Shown: one piece after another, positions 45,510 to 54,418 of the stretch
Position numbering within the stretch: the stretch's first letter is position 1
Layout of the letters: each line of letters begins with the position of its first letter
Source: Psychrobacter sp. LV10R520-6
Lineage (GTDB): Bacteria > Pseudomonadota > Gammaproteobacteria > Pseudomonadales > Moraxellaceae
Reading direction: 5' to 3'
Length of the DNA: 64,000 nucleotides
Assembly: GCF_900182925.1 (NCBI RefSeq)
Contig: NZ_LT900024.1
Span: 1,488,001 to 1,552,000 of the forward strand
Position numbers and translations under genes: made by a program
The notes under the pieces: generated by a model
What the model was told of the DNA's origin: nothing
What the model saw: only the letters and a program-made list of their open reading frames with translations
Databases searched by the model: none

Positions 45510-45720
45510 GTTATTATTTTACCTTTATAAAATAATTATACGAGTAATTAAACTATGGTGAAGATATTCGTATATTGATATTTCAATACTTTCCAGTATG
45601 AAAATTTTCTTAAGTTAAGCCACAGTTTAACATGGTAATAGGCAGATATATCTACTCTATAAACAGAATATATATATATTCAAAAATGGCTTATATGTTC
45701 GCACACTAGTTGGTAGCTTA
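45510..45720 (-). repeat. Cassette 5' flank, copy A
   Basis: Homologous (roughly 70 percent by eye) to 46987-47195, the region upstream of the Sel1-repeat gene: shared blocks include TTTTACCTTTA, TAAACTATGG and ACAGTTTARCATRGTAATA. The place of the start codon (minus strand CAATGACTTTA in copy B) reads TAATAACCTTA here, so the original start was lost. The rest of 45384-45945 is AT-rich. Confidence 0.65.
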
Positions 45721-45743
45721 TTGGAGACCGTAAAATATACTGC

Positions 45744-45835
45744 ATTATGTGAAAGTCACTCACGTTTTAGCGTCTATTTTTGGTGGTGTTCTAATACTGA
45801 GCAGACTCAGTGACTGTCTGCTCAGTATTAACTTT
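45744..45835 (-). repeat. Cassette 3' flank repeat, copy B
   Basis: Near-identical to 45006-45097 at both ends; lies 110 bp downstream of the Sel1-repeat gene. Confidence 0.75.
45792..45830. terminator. Long perfect hairpin in cassette 3' flank copy B
   Basis: TAATACTGAGCAGAC and GTCTGCTCAGTATTA are perfect 15-bp arms with a 9-nt loop. No clear T-run on either strand, so it may be a recombination or RNA-processing site instead of a terminator. Confidence 0.45.
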
Positions 45836-45945
45836 TCTTAACTTGACCGTAGCTTACATGGGGTTATTTCGCGGTTCACGATTTACTTGTTCAAAAGCCT
45901 ATCTGATTGTTAAAATAGCGACTGGCTATGCTTGAATACTTTCTA

Positions 45946-46986
45946 TTAGTATTCTTCTGTATTTAGCATTCTATATCGATCACAGGCATATTGATTCCCA
46001 TTGTCGCAAGATTTACCAAACCATTCTTTTGCCATCACTTTGCTTTGGCGCACACCATATCCCTCAAGATGCATTAGTCCCAAATTAAATTCAGCTGAAT
46101 GACTCCCTTGTTCTGCTGCCTTTTGAAACAGCTCAAGTGCTCTAGTATAGTTTTGTAGAACGCCTTGGCCACTCGAGTACATTTCTCCAAGGCTGATTCG
46201 CGCTGATAGGTGATTTTGATTGGCTGCCTTTTCATACCATTGCACTGCCACAGCAAAGTCTTGGGTGATACCGAATCCATTCTCATACATCAGCCCAAGC
46301 TTGAACTGAGAATCAGCATAGCCTTGGTTAGCTGATTTTTTGAACCATTCCACTGCCATAGAAAAATCTTGAGCAATCCCAAATCCATTCTTATACATCA
46401 ACCCAAGCTTGAATTGAGATCCAATGTGACCTTGGTCAGCTGCCTTTTGAAACCATTTTACTGCTACAGTAAAATCTTGAGAAATTCCAACTCCATTTTT
46501 ATACATTAACCCAAGGTAGAACTGAGAGTCGGTATGACCTAGGTTAGCTGATTTTTGATACCACTTAATTGCCATAGTAAGATCTTGCTGGACCCCTTTG
46601 GCATTCTCATACATTGACCCAAGCTTGAATTGAGATCTAATGTGACCTTGGTTGGCTGCTTTCTGATACCACTTAACTACTATCGTGTAGTCTTGCTGCA
46701 CACCTTTGGCATTCTCAAACATTGATCCAAGACGGAACTGAGCGTCAGTATGACCTTGATTAGCGGCCTTCTTATACCACTTAATTGCTATAGCAAAATC
46801 TTGGTGAACGCCTTTGCTATTTTCATACATTGACCCAAGCTGGAACTGATCTGACATATCCCCATTCTCTGCTAAATTTGTAGAAGCTGCTAGGTTCATA
46901 GCCTTAGCTGATATTGGAAATTTTAAAAGTACACCTAAAACCATTACTCTATAAACCAACATTCGCTTTAGCGCTTGTAAAGTCAT
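45946..46986 (-). CDS. Sel1-repeat (TPR-like) exported protein
   Basis: 346 residues. A signal peptide (about 1-29, ending near ISAKA) is followed by eight Sel1 repeats of 36 residues with the pattern SQFKLGLMYENGFGIAQDF / AVKWFQKAANQGH, ending in CDNGNQYACDRYR. Sel1 repeats make curved helical scaffolds for protein-protein contacts, here probably in the periplasm. The repeats are very similar to each other at DNA level (108-bp units), which allows length change by recombination. The neighbouring cassette has the same flanks with another gene. Partner and role are unknown; the family includes colonisation and stress factors in other bacteria. Confidence 0.85.
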   Translation of the reverse strand: MTLQALKRMLVYRVMVLGVLLKFPISAKAMNLAASTNLAENGDMSDQFQLGSMYENSKGVHQDFAIAIKWYKKAANQGHTDAQFRLGSMFENAKGVQQDYTIVVKWYQKAANQGHIRSQFKLGSMYENAKGVQQDLTMAIKWYQKSANLGHTDSQFYLGLMYKNGVGISQDFTVAVKWFQKAADQGHIGSQFKLGLMYKNGFGIAQDFSMAVEWFKKSANQGYADSQFKLGLMYENGFGITQDFAVAVQWYEKAANQNHLSARISLGEMYSSGQGVLQNYTRALELFQKAAEQGSHSAEFNLGLMHLEGYGVRQSKVMAKEWFGKSCDNGNQYACDRYRMLNTEEY

Positions 46987-47230
46987 TGTTTTACCTTTAG
47001 AGAATAACTATATTGATAAGTAAACTATGGGAGAAATATTCATGTTTTGATGTTTTGATGTTTCAATCTCTCCATTGTGAACTTTTCCAACAGTATTGTT
47101 AACTTTAAGTTACAGTTTAGCATAGTAATAAATGGATATATTTATCCAAAGGTTAAAATATATATATCCAAAAATTTAAATATATGTTCATACACTAATT
47201 CGTACACTAATTCGTACACTAAGAGTGTTA
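46987..47230 (-). repeat. Cassette 5' flank, copy B, with 12-bp tandem repeat
   Basis: Upstream region of the Sel1-repeat gene, homologous to 45510-45720. It also contains TACACTAATTCG repeated 2.7 times (47191-47222) and TTTTGATG three times near 47045. The rest up to the IS3 end at 47323 holds nothing recognisable. Confidence 0.65.
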
Positions 47231-47322
47231 TGGTGGTTGAATATATTCCAAGACCACCTACCAGTGATTGCTACAGCAAATGACTCTATGGAAAACCATC
47301 ATTTAATCGGAATTATTTTATT

Positions 47323-47609
47323 TGAACCGCCCCGACTATATCGGAGACTATTTATTCAAGTTAGGCCGCTCGGCCTAACCAATTAAGATTATCATAATAC
47401 ATCGACTCAAACTCAAAAGGCAACACATATCCAATCGTACTATGCAGACGTGTTTTATTAAACCAATCTACCCATTCAATGGTTGCTAATTCAACATCAT
47501 TCACGCCACTCCATTGCTCCTTTAAGTACTCAATTACCTCTGTCTTGTACAATCCATTGACTGTTTCAGCCAGCGCGTTGTGTAGTGGCATACCAAAATC
47601 GGACAGCAT
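47323..47609 (-). pseudogene. IS3-type transposase OrfB, C-terminal remnant
   Basis: 82 codons: NALAETVNGLYKTEVIEYLK and VDWFNKTRLHSTIGYVLPFE are the C-terminal end of an IS3-family DDE transposase; the catalytic core and OrfA are missing. The IS end is visible at 47323 (TGAACCGCCCCG and then TCGGAGACT). A stem TTAGGCCG/CGGCCTAA (47361-47378) overlaps the stop. Dead fragment. Confidence 0.85.
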
Positions 47610-47713
47610 TTAAGAGATTTTTATTAGAGCCTCTGTTCTCATACAGCTATGGAGTCCCATATTTTTTATTGCACCCTATATCGTCTTAAAAACGGTTTTC
47701 TTTAGACCATTAG

Positions 47714-47744
47714 AAAAGAGCTGAATCAGTCAGCTCTTTTTTTT
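47714..47744 (+). terminator. Strong plus-strand terminator without an obvious gene
   Basis: AAAAGAGCTGA (47714-47724) and TCAGCTCTTTT (47730-47740) followed by more T. The plus strand upstream holds no complete gene, so the transcript it ended was probably lost during IS rearrangements. Confidence 0.75.
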
Positions 47745-47899
47745 GTTGATTAAGTAGAATTATCTAATAACTAAAACCTTACTGTAGAAATGACTCAGCA
47801 ATATTTATATTATGATTTTAGTGTTTACTGACCTAGGATATTTTTAACTAAGAAGACGTTGATGCTAAGCTTGATTGCATAGCGAAGCTATATTTGAAT

Positions 47900-48200
47900 T
47901 AGTGAGATGAGATGAACTACCCACTACCTAAGAGGTAGGGGTTTCTTGGGTAATACCCATACTTATTTGCGATGTTCTGCAATAGCGGTTAGGCAAGTTT
48001 ACCGAGCTATCCCCCTCGCACCGAGGGTTCACATTATTGCTGTTTTCAAGCAATTCGGTGACAGACTAACGATGATGTTATTAGATTGCTCTAAAGGTCT
48101 GAAATGCTGTTCCTTAAGTAGAATTTAGCAACTAAGCGAGATTTTGTCAAGACGCATTCAGCCCACTACCTTAGAGGTAGGGGACTTCTGCGCTAAAATA
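47900..48200. mobile_element. IS605-like non-autonomous element or end remnant
   Basis: CTACCTWAGAGGTAG hairpins with identical flanks (CCA before, GGGG after) occur at 47921-47941 and 48163-48183, 242 bp apart in the same orientation. Hairpins of the form ACTACC-AGAGGTAGGGG are typical of IS200/IS605-type right ends. The DNA between (including CCCTCGCACCGAGGG) has no intact transposase or tnpB. I read this as a transposase-less derivative or two stacked ends. The remaining gap 48201-48366 is AT-rich promoter DNA. Confidence 0.5.
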
Positions 48201-48366
48201 TTAAAAGGGGGTTATAAAGAAGAATGTAGGGTATGCTCATATTTCGTCATAAATAATTTAAGTAAAAATTTACATTTTAGTTTATCTTTTAGTATATTAG
48301 AAAACCAAAAAAACGACTTAGTTTTATTTAACACCTACCACTAAATATATTCAAGGAAGAAAATAA

Positions 48367-49527
48367 ATGTTAATTAACGAAACACTATTAGATGAAGTTA
48401 AACAGTGGCGCAAACAGATTCATAGCCAGCCAGAGCTTGGTTTTAAAGAGTTCAAGACCTCGTCATTTATTGTTGACAAGTTACAGTCCTTTGGGATTGA
48501 AGTGCATCAAGGATTGGGTGGTACTGGGGTTGTCGGTACGCTTAAGAACGGCTCAGGCCCTACTATTGGGCTACGATCTGATATCGATGCTTTACCCATA
48601 AAAGAGCAAAACGATGTTGATTATAAATCCACCCACGAAAACTGTATGCACGCCTGTGGTCATGATGGTCACACTTCAGTCCTACTAGGTACAGCAAAAC
48701 ATCTAAGCCAACACAGAAACTTTGACGGAACGATTCATTTTATCTTTCAACCTGCTGAAGAGGTTTTAGGCGGCGCAAAGGCAATGATTGACGATGGTTT
48801 ATTTGACAAATTTCCTATGGACGCGGTTTACGGACTGCATAACTGGCCAGGACTACCTGTGGGAGAAATTGCCGTCAATAATGGACCTATGATGGCATCT
48901 TTTGATACTTTTGAGATTACTTTAACGGGTAAAGGCACGCATGCAGCTATGCCGCACTTAGGGGCTGATCCCATTGCGGCAGGAGCAGCATTAATCACTA
49001 ATATTCAGTCCATCATCTCTCGCAGAGTGTCTCCACTCAAATCAGGTGTTATTAGTGTGACGCAGATGAATAGCGGCGATACTACCAATGTCATTCCTGA
49101 TTATGCCATTCTAAAAGGCACGGTCCGTAGCTTTGATATGGACATACGCCAATCCATGCAGGATATGCTTACAGAAATGGTAACAACCTTACCGCCTTTA
49201 TATGGCGTCAAAGGTGAAATTGATTACCACATTCGTTATCCAGTAACCACCAATGACAGCCAAGCCTATCTTGACATTAAAGAGGCTGCTACCAAAGTGC
49301 TGGGCGCTGATAAGGTAAAGACTGATGTAGAGCCCTCAATGGCTTCTGAGGACTTTTCATTCATGAGCCAAGTGGTTAAAGGCGCTTATTTTTGGTTGGG
49401 TGTCGATGGCAATACCCCTTCTAAACCCTTGCATAACGCGTCCTATGACTTTAACGATGATGCCATTGAGACCGGTATTAAGGTGTGGGTTTCTTTAATA
49501 GAGTCTAAGCTACCAAAAAGTCGTTAG
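48367..49527 (+). CDS. M20D-family amidohydrolase (hippurate/N-acyl amino acid hydrolase type)
   Basis: 386 residues. Metal-site motifs of the family: HACGHDGHTSVLLG (Cys, His and Asp/His ligands at about 98-108), FQPAEEVLGGAKAMI with the catalytic Glu pair, GLHNWPGLPVGEI, and THAAMPHLGADPI in the dimerisation domain. Enzymes of this group remove acyl groups from amino acids (hippurate, indole-acetyl amino acids) or cut small peptides, in the cytoplasm. ATG 48367 follows AAGGAAGAAAATAA. A DUF3100 membrane protein gene follows 52 bp downstream and may import the substrate. The exact substrate is not known. Confidence 0.88.
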   Translation: MLINETLLDEVKQWRKQIHSQPELGFKEFKTSSFIVDKLQSFGIEVHQGLGGTGVVGTLKNGSGPTIGLRSDIDALPIKEQNDVDYKSTHENCMHACGHDGHTSVLLGTAKHLSQHRNFDGTIHFIFQPAEEVLGGAKAMIDDGLFDKFPMDAVYGLHNWPGLPVGEIAVNNGPMMASFDTFEITLTGKGTHAAMPHLGADPIAAGAALITNIQSIISRRVSPLKSGVISVTQMNSGDTTNVIPDYAILKGTVRSFDMDIRQSMQDMLTEMVTTLPPLYGVKGEIDYHIRYPVTTNDSQAYLDIKEAATKVLGADKVKTDVEPSMASEDFSFMSQVVKGAYFWLGVDGNTPSKPLHNASYDFNDDAIETGIKVWVSLIESKLPKSR

Positions 49528-49579
49528 TAAACCAAGTGGTTAAAGTGTACGGTAATATCAATATACAAAAGGAATTGAT

Positions 49580-50896
49580 ATGAATAATAATAGTGTGCTG
49601 TCACCTACAATGACCAAGCACCTACTTGATTGGAAGCTGCATTTACTTGTGATTGTTGTGTCACTACTTGCAGAATGGATAGGCATCATTAAGATTCCTA
49701 TCGGCATTGGTGTATTGGTATTACTGCCTTTACTATATGCATTTATCTTTGCAATACTATTAAACCCCAACGTTATTCCTTCAATGAAAGCGGTCATAAC
49801 CAAGAAACGAGCAAAATTTGCCAGTTATGCCATTCTTTTAAGTATCATGCCTTTTATTGCTAAGTTTGGTGTTGGCGTTGGTCCTAATATTGAAGAAATA
49901 ATAGCCGCAGGTCCAGCACTACTGCTACAAGAACTAGGTAATGTAGCCACTGCCCTTATTGCCTTACCCGTTGCGGTATTGGTATTTGGCATGGGGCGAG
50001 AAGCTATCGGGGCCACTCATTCCATCGCTCGTGAACCCAATATTGCTTTAATCGCTGATAAATATGGACTTCAGAGTGCCGAAGGTATGGGTGTCATGGG
50101 CGTCTACGTAATGGGCACGTTATTCGGAGCAATTTATTTCTCATTAATGGCTGGTATCATTGCTTCTATGGATATCATGGATATTCGGGCGCTAGCAATG
50201 GCTTGTGGTATCGGTAGTGGTAGCATGATGGGTGCCTGTTCGGCAGCACTGGCAGAGACTGTTCCTGCTCAAGAGGAAACCATTACTGCATTTGCCGCGA
50301 CCTCCAATCTGTTAACTTATGCCACAGGACTGTTCGTCAGCTTATTTGTTGCTCTTCCAGTTACAGAGTTTTTATACAAAGTTACCAGCAAATTCAAAAA
50401 GAATGGTAGCGCTGATGCCGCCACACAAACAGATTTTGGCGCCGGTATACAAGAGCAATCTATTCTGTCGGTATGGCAGTCTGTTGCTCTACTAACTGTT
50501 ATATGTGTCGTACTGCTATTGAGTAATTGGGTTGGACAAGACGTTAGTCCAATCTCTGCTTTGCCTGCTATGCTGATTCTATTTGCTTGTTGTATCATTG
50601 GAATCCTATTAAAACAAGTTATCCCTATTAATGTTCCCGCTATTGCTTGGATATCAATCGTGGCTATTCTAATATCCTTGCCACAATTCCCAATGAGCGA
50701 ATACGTCTTAGTAGAAACAGAAAAGCTGGGGGTCTTACAACTAATTACCCCTGTGCTTGCTTATGCAGGATTTGCAATTTCCCAGATGGAAGTAAATTTA
50801 TTCAAAAAGTCCGGATTTAAAATTGCAGTTGTTGCCATACTTACCTTTACGGGTACTTTCTTAGGGTCGGCTATGATTGCACAAGTTATGCTGTAA
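49580..50896 (+). CDS. DUF3100 family membrane protein, probable transporter
   Basis: 438 residues with about 11 hydrophobic spans. It resembles DUF3100 proteins: LHLLVIVVSLLAEWIGIIKIP at the start, AAGPALLLQELGNVATALIALP, and GREAIGATHSIAREPNIALI in the middle, then ACGIGSGSMMGACSAALAE. No characterised function is known to me. The ATG 49580 has AAAGGAATTG upstream. Located in a two-gene unit after an M20D amidohydrolase, it may take up the acylated amino acid or peptide that the enzyme cleaves; this is inference from gene order. Confidence 0.75.
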   Translation: MNNNSVLSPTMTKHLLDWKLHLLVIVVSLLAEWIGIIKIPIGIGVLVLLPLLYAFIFAILLNPNVIPSMKAVITKKRAKFASYAILLSIMPFIAKFGVGVGPNIEEIIAAGPALLLQELGNVATALIALPVAVLVFGMGREAIGATHSIAREPNIALIADKYGLQSAEGMGVMGVYVMGTLFGAIYFSLMAGIIASMDIMDIRALAMACGIGSGSMMGACSAALAETVPAQEETITAFAATSNLLTYATGLFVSLFVALPVTEFLYKVTSKFKKNGSADAATQTDFGAGIQEQSILSVWQSVALLTVICVVLLLSNWVGQDVSPISALPAMLILFACCIIGILLKQVIPINVPAIAWISIVAILISLPQFPMSEYVLVETEKLGVLQLITPVLAYAGFAISQMEVNLFKKSGFKIAVVAILTFTGTFLGSAMIAQVML

Positions 50897-50951
50897 AGGA
50901 TTTTTATATCAAGCTATAGTGAATCAGATTTAGGATAAAAATTTATTAAGA

Positions 50952-50980
50952 AAATGAGCCACTTTGAGTGGTTCATTTGT
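50952..50980. terminator. Bidirectional terminator
   Basis: AAATGAGCCACT and AGTGGTTCATTT with loop TTG, between the convergent DUF3100 and LD-carboxypeptidase genes; T-rich on both strands. Confidence 0.7.
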
Positions 50981-50990
50981 TACCTTTTAC

Positions 50991-52289
50991 CTACAACCTT
51001 TGCCACAATCCTTCAACATTCATATTATCTACTTTAATAGTGGGATAATCCGCGAAAGTCAATTTGTAGCCGCCTTCTGTATTGGGATTAATCTGACAAC
51101 GTGCCCCCAGCGGAAAGCTGTGTTTTTTACTGATATGTCCAAAACTCATACCATTATAGATAGGCAGTCCGGTTAGCTTATGAAGCTGTCGAATAACAGT
51201 TGCCACATCATAACGTGCGTCATAGCTGTCTTCGCCTGCTCCCGATAATGCGCCAAATACGATGGCTTGTTGACGCTTGAACACGCCAGCTAAATACAAG
51301 TCATACAGCATGCGCTCAATCCGATAAGGCTGCTCGCCAACATCTTCTAAGAACACGATACCGCCATCAATACGCGGCAGATAGTCACTACCCGCCAGCG
51401 CTGATACTACGCTAAGATTACCACCCCAAATCGTTCCGGTCAGTGTTTGGCTGTCATTACTCGCAAGAATGGTCGGTAACTTCTGACTGGTCAATACTGC
51501 GCTTTGCACATCAATAGTTAAATTAGGATTACTTAGTGCTTCTGCAAACTGGCGGCAACTGACTTGATCCGGTTTGGTTTTGCCAAACTCGCTATAGAGC
51601 ATCGGGGCGGCAAGCGAACTCATGCCCCCTTGCGCCAGTAACGCACACTGTATAGCGGTAACATCGCTAAAACCTGCGAGTATCGTACCGCGCTCCTGCA
51701 TAATTCGCCCCAGCGTTTGCCAATCTATCATGGGCAATAAACGTACCGCACCGTAACCACCACGCACGCCAAGCAGTAGTTTGGGGGCAGCTATAGCACC
51801 CGTCGCAATATTCTGTAGATCACTAGCTCGCTGCGAATCTGTACCGGCAAAGCGCAAATATTGCCGACTGACGATGGTAGGATTAGCGACCTTAAAGCCT
51901 GCACATGCCATACGATCTAATGCCAACTCGTTACGCGTATTATTATTACCTACATTGGAGCTGGCAAAAAGCCGTGTCTCAATACTGGGCACTATACAAT
52001 TTGCTTGTGGCGATAGCGTCTGTGACCCTTCCTGCGATAATGGACTGTCAGTAACCAATGACGTTGGCCAATCATCTTTGGTCAGCTGCGTGTTTTTATC
52101 TTGATCAATAGTGGTATCGGCTAACGACTGAGTAATACTTTGAGCCGCCAGAAGGCCCGCACCAGCATTCACCCCTACTCGGCGTAAAAACTGTCGTCGA
52201 TTGAGCCCAGTAGCTGTTTTAGACTCTTTTTTTATATTTTTTTGTTTGTCTTTTGATGGTTGTTGTAGAGCTGGTATCGTTGAGCGCAT
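50991..52289 (-). CDS. LD-carboxypeptidase (S66 family), Tat-exported
   Basis: 432 residues. N-terminal twin-arginine signal NRRQFLRRVGVNAGAGLLAA suggests export by Tat. The S66 catalytic Ser lies in LAGFSDVTAIQCALL, the Glu in GGIVFLEDVGEQPYRIERML, and the His in MSFGHISKKHSFPLG. Such enzymes cut the terminal D-Ala from murein tetrapeptides or act on microcin-type peptides. E. coli LdcA is cytoplasmic and shorter (about 304), so the exported, longer form points to a periplasmic role. An alternative is a MccF-like protease. The start ATG 52289 has a weak ribosome-binding site. Confidence 0.87.
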   Translation of the reverse strand: MRSTIPALQQPSKDKQKNIKKESKTATGLNRRQFLRRVGVNAGAGLLAAQSITQSLADTTIDQDKNTQLTKDDWPTSLVTDSPLSQEGSQTLSPQANCIVPSIETRLFASSNVGNNNTRNELALDRMACAGFKVANPTIVSRQYLRFAGTDSQRASDLQNIATGAIAAPKLLLGVRGGYGAVRLLPMIDWQTLGRIMQERGTILAGFSDVTAIQCALLAQGGMSSLAAPMLYSEFGKTKPDQVSCRQFAEALSNPNLTIDVQSAVLTSQKLPTILASNDSQTLTGTIWGGNLSVVSALAGSDYLPRIDGGIVFLEDVGEQPYRIERMLYDLYLAGVFKRQQAIVFGALSGAGEDSYDARYDVATVIRQLHKLTGLPIYNGMSFGHISKKHSFPLGARCQINPNTEGGYKLTFADYPTIKVDNMNVEGLWQRL

Positions 52290-52692
52290 ATCTTGTTATT
52301 ACCTTTAAGTTTCAACTTAATTTGATTTTAGATAATTTTTTATTTTTGAGTATTTTTAAGTGCTTTTGGGTATTTTTGAGCCAAACTTTATTTTGGATAG
52401 CTTTTATTTTGGACAGCTGTCTGCTTTAAAAGACCGTATTGTAGCGTATTTAATAGCACCCAAAGTTGCCTAACCTTTGCCCTTATTTGCCTTTTCGCTA
52501 CGATGGAAAATTAAGGCTGCTACCTGCCGCTACCCATGCACAACAAATTGCTAACCAAGCTATTTGGTACTTGCCGTTGCGCTTGCTATAGTATGAGCTT
52601 ACACAATTAACATAAGTATTTATTTTTAATGTGAATAATAAATTAACAATACCAACTAATCGTACTAATTAATAATAAAAGGAATAATCAGA
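52290..52692. other. Divergent intergenic region
   Basis: 403 bp. 52320-52410 is a run of imperfect T-rich repeats (GAGTATTTTTAAG, GGGTATTTTTGAG; TTTATTTTGGA twice). No gene or clear promoter motif otherwise. Confidence 0.4.
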
Positions 52693-53160
52693 ATGAGCGA
52701 TAGAAAGCAGAATGACAGTAACCTCAGTAACAAGATGCCACATAAGGATGAAAAAGCAGAGCTGGCCAACGACGAAAAAAATGAAAAACTATTAGATGCT
52801 GATCTCGAATACATCATCGAAGAAGAGGAAAAGCTGAAAGAAAAACTAAAAGAGAGTACTCAACTTGAGCGCTTTACCACCGATGTCGTGCTGTTTTTGA
52901 GTCTAGTCAAAGACTACTCTCAAGGAAATTATCGTAAGGTGCCTTATAAGACCATCTCAGCAGTGGTGGTCGGTTTACTCTATATCCTGAATCCTATTGA
53001 TATCATTCCAGACTTTATCCCCGTGGTTGGCTATATTGATGACGCCTTAATTATTGCTTTCTGTTTAAAAATGGTCGAAAAAGACCTGAAAAAATATGAG
53101 ACGTGGAAAAAGCGCCAATCGTCTGCCAAGACGTCTGATAAACTAAAGAAAAAAGCCTAA
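52693..53160 (+). CDS. YkvA/DUF1232 family protein
   Basis: 155 residues. A long charged N-terminal region (about 1-60, with LEYIIEEEEKLKEKLKEST likely coiled) precedes the DUF1232 core: VPYKTISAVVVGLLYILNP, IDIIPDFIPVVGYIDDALII, with two hydrophobic segments and the conserved Pro-Ile-Asp-Ile-Ile-Pro-Asp turn. Function of the family is unknown. Start ATG 52693 has AAAAGGAATAATC upstream. Single gene; the following 53161-53448 gap shows nothing. Confidence 0.8.
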   Translation: MSDRKQNDSNLSNKMPHKDEKAELANDEKNEKLLDADLEYIIEEEEKLKEKLKESTQLERFTTDVVLFLSLVKDYSQGNYRKVPYKTISAVVVGLLYILNPIDIIPDFIPVVGYIDDALIIAFCLKMVEKDLKKYETWKKRQSSAKTSDKLKKKA

Positions 53161-53448
53161 CTATTTTTGGTTATGACATTACGGTGGTTACAATTTTAAG
53201 AAAAGATCTGTCGTAAAGCGCGTAACTAATATCTTAAACCACTTGTTACAATGCTATATTAATAACAAATAAAATAGATACACACATACATAGTTTCGTA
53301 TAACTGGCAGAAATTTTTCTAACTTTCTGTGTGACTGCGTCACTCCAGAGGCTTCGAAATTTTCTCCCAGCCATACTGTGTTCGTTTTAAAGTGGCTCAA
53401 CTAGATACCAAGTGTCACTTATTAATCACTACTGTCTAATCGCCGCCT

Positions 53449-53754
53449 CTAATCAGGCACATCATAGCTCTTTTTTTCTGGATTAAGACCAAATGAATAA
53501 ACAAAGGTAGCTACGATGCTATTGATAATAATAAATGGTAAATCGAGGCTGATATGACCGAGCGCATAGCGTCCAATCATCCATGAGATGATGAGCATAA
53601 TAATAAAGAACGCGCCCAAATAGCCTAAAATTGCGGGATGCTTTAGATTGTACGGCTGCTCTGGCGCAGGCTGTTTATTTAATATATAAGTGCGGATTGC
53701 CCAACCCGCCGCATAAGAGAAACCGCCTAACACCACATAACTTAAAAAATTCAT
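53449..53754 (-). CDS. Hypothetical membrane protein
   Basis: 101 residues, not recognised. Three hydrophobic segments: about 4-24, 44-64 and 73-91. A polar loop with PAPEQPYNLKHPAILG lies between the first two and the tail is NPEKKSYDVPD. Good coding character and a plausible start at 53754. The neighbouring lipoprotein gene on the same strand may be in the same small envelope group, 106 bp away. Confidence 0.6.
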   Translation of the reverse strand: MNFLSYVVLGGFSYAAGWAIRTYILNKQPAPEQPYNLKHPAILGYLGAFFIIMLIISWMIGRYALGHISLDLPFIIINSIVATFVYSFGLNPEKKSYDVPD

Positions 53755-53860
53755 ATTAACTGACCATATATTTACTAAATGACTGACGGCATATTATGCT
53801 ACGTTACCAACTATAGGCTATTGGTAGCACAAACTAAAAATTATTGATAGCCTGTTATCG

Positions 53861-54418
53861 CTAGAGACTTTCATTAACGTTATCAATAACAATATTGGCA
53901 TGAGGATTGGCCAAAATATCGGTATTAATCTCATCACAATCTAACCGATAAATAGTGTTTGCGCCTTTATAAATATAAGCTAAATACTCACTATCCAGCA
54001 GTGGATCGATGTTGGCATAGACAGGTTTGACATGGGCCATGACCAGCACCCTATCAGGACGCGCAATGACTGCATCGACATTATCGGGATCAATAGAGAA
54101 ATATTTGGGTATTTGACTGTTATCGAGCACTTCCAACGACTCAGGATTATCCCAAACGCGTTTGGCACTGGCAGGCTCTTTCATTTGCATCACCCAAGCG
54201 CCGTCTTGTTGACTGACTTTTATTTGGGCTGGCTCTTCATTACTAACGGTGTAGCAACCTTCAAACACAGATAAATCCGGTTCAGTAGCGGTGGCATTGT
54301 TATCCACCGAAGTAGTACTGGTATCATTACAACCTGTTAAAAATAGTGCACTGCTCGCAGTGATACAGACCGCTACTAAAGTCAGTTTTTTACAAATAAC
54401 GTCTGAGCGTAAGAACAT
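53861..54418 (-). CDS. Hypothetical lipoprotein
   Basis: 185 residues, not recognised. The signal sequence ends in lipobox LTGC (Cys about 30), so it is lipid-anchored, followed by a Thr/Asn-rich linker and a small domain beginning LSVFEGCYTVSNEEPAQIKV. A Cys near 46 and one near 160 might form a disulfide. No family assignment. Start ATG 54418; an AAGGT-like sequence (GACCTTAT) is weak. The 54419-54763 gap beyond has no feature I can support. Confidence 0.6.
   Translation of the reverse strand: MFLRSDVICKKLTLVAVCITASSALFLTGCNDTSTTSVDNNATATEPDLSVFEGCYTVSNEEPAQIKVSQQDGAWVMQMKEPASAKRVWDNPESLEVLDNSQIPKYFSIDPDNVDAVIARPDRVLVMAHVKPVYANIDPLLDSEYLAYIYKGANTIYRLDCDEINTDILANPHANIVIDNVNESL

Noticed and set aside
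47921..48183. Possible CRISPR array from repeated hairpin units
   Set aside because: Only two copies, 242 bp apart, without regular spacers or cas genes.
47946..48344. Two plus-strand open frames of 60-66 codons in the hairpin region
   Set aside because: They run through the IS-like hairpins, have no ribosome-binding site and no family resemblance.
52320..52410. T-rich near-repeats considered as a satellite array
   Set aside because: Units are too irregular and short to call a defined tandem repeat.
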